Origin: Limisoma sp963590405
Lineage (GTDB): Bacteria; Bacteroidota; Bacteroidia; Bacteroidales; Muribaculaceae
Reading direction: 5' to 3'
DNA length: 6,718 nucleotides
NCBI GenBank assembly: GCA_963590405.1
Contig: CAVAPE010000096.1
Coordinates: 1 to 6,718 of the forward strand
Under the pieces are notes generated by a model. That model worked only from the letters and a program-made list of their open reading frames with translations, made no database searches and was not told where the DNA came from. Below, in pieces: positions 5,283 through 6,718 of the stretch; position 1 is the first letter of the stretch; every line of letters starts with the position of its first letter. The position numbers and the translations under genes were made by a program.

Positions 5283-6515
5283 TTATCCGAAGAAGAAGTA
5301 GGCAACGGCGATGCCAGTGATGGAGCCCACCACATCTGCCATAAGGGCGAAAGGCACGGCGTAGCGCGTCTTGCGGATGCCCACGCTACCGAAGTAGACG
5401 GCAAGGATATAGAATGTGGTGTCGGTGCTGCCCTGGATGCAACCAGCGATGCGTGCCACGAGAGAGTCGACACCGAAATGATTGATCACGTCGACCATCA
5501 GACCGCGGCTGCCAGTGCCGCTGAGCGGCTTCATCAGCGCCGTTGGCAGAGCCTCCACCCATGTGGAGTCGAAGCCCATCGAAGAGACGAGGTCGGAGAT
5601 TGCGCCCGTGAGCACTCCCATCGCCCCAGAGGCGCGAAACATACCTATAGCCACGAGAATGGCAACGAGGTAAGGGATTATCATCACAGCCGTCTTAAAG
5701 CCGTCCTTAGCGCCCTCAATGAAGTGCTCGTAGACATTGATGCGCTTGCGCACGCCTGCGGTAATAAACGTAAGAATTACACCGAAAAGGATGATGTTTG
5801 ACACAAACGAACTGTAGCGCTGCATCTCCTCGGCGGTGAGTGTAGAGAAATACCAAACCACGCCGACCACCACGGCAAGCAAGCCGAGTACCCACGAGAT
5901 GATTACACGGTCGAAGATTTTGATGTGCTGCTTCAGACAGAGCGACACGATGCCGAAAAGTGTCGAGACGAAGGTGGCTATAAGGATAGGCACAAACACG
6001 TCGGTCGGGTTGCTTGCGCCGCAACTGGCGCGGTAGGTCATGATGCCGATGGGTATGAGCACAAGTCCCGAGGCGTTGAGCACGAGGAACATCAGCATAG
6101 CATCCGTGGCGGTGTCCTTCTTCGGGTTGAGTTCCTGCATGTGCTGCATCGCCTTCAAGCCGAGCGGCGTGGCGGCATTGTCGAGCCCGAGCATGTTGGC
6201 GGAGATATTCATAAAGATAGATCCCATGGCAGGATGGTTTTTCGGGATGCCCGGAAAGAGCCGCGAGAAGAGCGGACTAACGAGGCGGCCGAAGAACGGT
6301 ATCACCCCACCCTTCTCTCCAATCTTCATGATGCCCATCCAGAGCGAAAGCACTCCGGTGAGACCGAGGGAAAGTTCGAATGCCGTCTTTGCCGAGTCGA
6401 ACGAGGAATTCATGATCCGCGACCAGATGTCGATGTCGCCGTGGACAATCGACTCAAACAGGGCAAAGATGAATGTTAGGGCAAAGAAACCTATCCAAAT
6501 GTAATTTAAAGCCAT
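5283..6515 (-). CDS. Nucleoside-recognition (Gate) domain membrane protein, SpmA-SpmB fusion
   Basis: This 410-residue, strongly hydrophobic protein joins two halves. Residues about 1-200 resemble spore maturation protein A: LWMGIMKIGEKGGVIPFF (58-75) and PKNHPAMGSIFMNISANMLG (91-110), followed by LDNAATPLGLKAM (111-123). Residues about 240-410 resemble SpmB: EGAKDGFKTAVMIIPYLVA (267-285), GMFRASGAMG (291-300), MKPLSGTGSRG (328-338) and STDTTFYILAVYFGSVGIRK (363-382). Each half contains a Gate domain; several membrane helices are evident, beginning with residues about 5-22. Fusions of this kind occur in non-sporulating Bacteroidota, where the role is not settled; movement of a small solute across the membrane is only an inference from the family name. 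The ATG at 6515 starts the first hydrophobic segment. The gene is 149 bp upstream of ybeY and probably transcribed separately. Confidence 0.9.
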   Translation of the reverse strand: MALNYIWIGFFALTFIFALFESIVHGDIDIWSRIMNSSFDSAKTAFELSLGLTGVLSLWMGIMKIGEKGGVIPFFGRLVSPLFSRLFPGIPKNHPAMGSIFMNISANMLGLDNAATPLGLKAMQHMQELNPKKDTATDAMLMFLVLNASGLVLIPIGIMTYRASCGASNPTDVFVPILIATFVSTLFGIVSLCLKQHIKIFDRVIISWVLGLLAVVVGVVWYFSTLTAEEMQRYSSFVSNIILFGVILTFITAGVRKRINVYEHFIEGAKDGFKTAVMIIPYLVAILVAIGMFRASGAMGVLTGAISDLVSSMGFDSTWVEALPTALMKPLSGTGSRGLMVDVINHFGVDSLVARIAGCIQGSTDTTFYILAVYFGSVGIRKTRYAVPFALMADVVGSITGIAVAYFFFG

Positions 6516-6544
6516 TGAAACCTATTATCTGAATGAATATCTTG

Positions 6545-6577
6545 CAAAAATAAAAATAATTTCCATAAAATCAGCAA
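6545..6577 (-). promoter_or_regulatory. Candidate promoter of the SpmA-SpmB fusion gene
   Basis: On the minus strand TATTTTTG (6552-6545) matches TAnnTTTG exactly. A TTG (6577-6575) lies 22 bp upstream, one base longer than the usual 19-21. The expected transcript start is near 6539, about 24 nt before the ATG at 6515. The surrounding DNA is very A+T-rich, which raises the chance of a random match. Confidence 0.5.
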
Positions 6578-6609
6578 TTTCAAAAGCAAAATGGCAAAAC
6601 GGATTTTTC

Positions 6610-6637
6610 TGACAAATTTCTACATAGGTGACAAATT
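6610..6637. repeat. Direct repeat TGACAAATT in the divergent intergenic region
   Basis: The 9-mer TGACAAATT occurs at 6610-6618 and 6629-6637, a 19-bp period. It sits between the fusion gene and the possible plus-strand gene starting at 6686, a usual place for an operator. Its function is unknown. Confidence 0.4.
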
Positions 6638-6685
6638 GCGGTTATTCGTTTGATTTATTGAGCGATACGCGATTTTTAAGCGATT

Positions 6686-6718
6686 ATGAGTGAAGAATTT
6701 CAGCAAGAACCGCAGGGC
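6686..6718 (+). CDS. Start of a possible divergent gene, cut by the window edge
   Basis: An ATG at 6686 opens a frame of 11 codons to the end of the window (MSEEFQQEPQG). An in-frame TAA at 6677-6679 makes this the earliest possible start. The visible residues are acidic and glutamine-rich, and I recognise no family. A one-mismatch relative of the -7 box (TTCGTTTG, 6645-6652) lies 33 bp upstream, but no correctly spaced TTG is seen. The divergent orientation and the 170-bp gap are compatible with a real gene, but 33 bases are too few to be sure. Confidence 0.45.
   Translation, partial: MSEEFQQEPQG

Noticed and set aside
5925..6479. Open plus-strand frame of 184 codons antisense to the SpmA-SpmB fusion gene
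   Set aside because: It is rich in Arg, His and Glu, the usual mirror of a hydrophobic membrane protein, and has no identifiable domain.

Overview
The window looks like core chromosome of a member of the Bacteroidota, most likely a Bacteroidales/Prevotella-type genome. Four things point there: the gene order ybeY-mnmG-apt-uvrC; a single protein carrying both SpmA-like and SpmB-like halves; start codons without a Shine-Dalgarno sequence; and several upstream regions that fit the Bacteroidota promoter pattern (TTG, about 19-22 bp, TAnnTTTG). No phage, insertion sequence, CRISPR array, rRNA or tRNA is visible.

Layout, left to right. Positions 1-227 hold no gene. They contain a cluster of short palindromes (14-144) followed by a two-copy tandem repeat (164-251) that runs into the end of uvrC. 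All five complete genes read leftwards on the minus strand. uvrC (228-2036) encodes the excision-repair nuclease subunit and appears to have its own promoter. A strong intrinsic terminator (2184-2223) separates it from apt (2237-2761), which encodes adenine phosphoribosyltransferase. A 57-bp gap holding a perfect 16-bp palindrome of parS type separates apt from mnmG (2819-4696), a tRNA wobble-uridine modification enzyme. The mnmG start codon overlaps the stop codon of ybeY (4693-5133), an endoribonuclease/rRNA maturation factor. A near-consensus promoter (5153-5184) precedes ybeY, so ybeY-mnmG-apt is probably one transcription unit. Upstream lies a separate gene for a membrane protein of the nucleoside-recognition (Gate) family, an SpmA-SpmB fusion (5283-6515). 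At the right edge the first 11 codons of a possible divergent plus-strand gene begin at 6686.

The genes form a housekeeping set: RNA processing and tRNA modification (YbeY, MnmG), purine salvage (Apt), DNA repair (UvrC) and a membrane protein of unsettled function. No new gene system is evident. The unusual material lies between the genes: a repeat that supplies the last seven codons and stop codon of uvrC and is duplicated just downstream, a palindrome cluster able to fold in two ways, a parS-like site inside an operon, and a short direct repeat in the divergent promoter region at the right edge.
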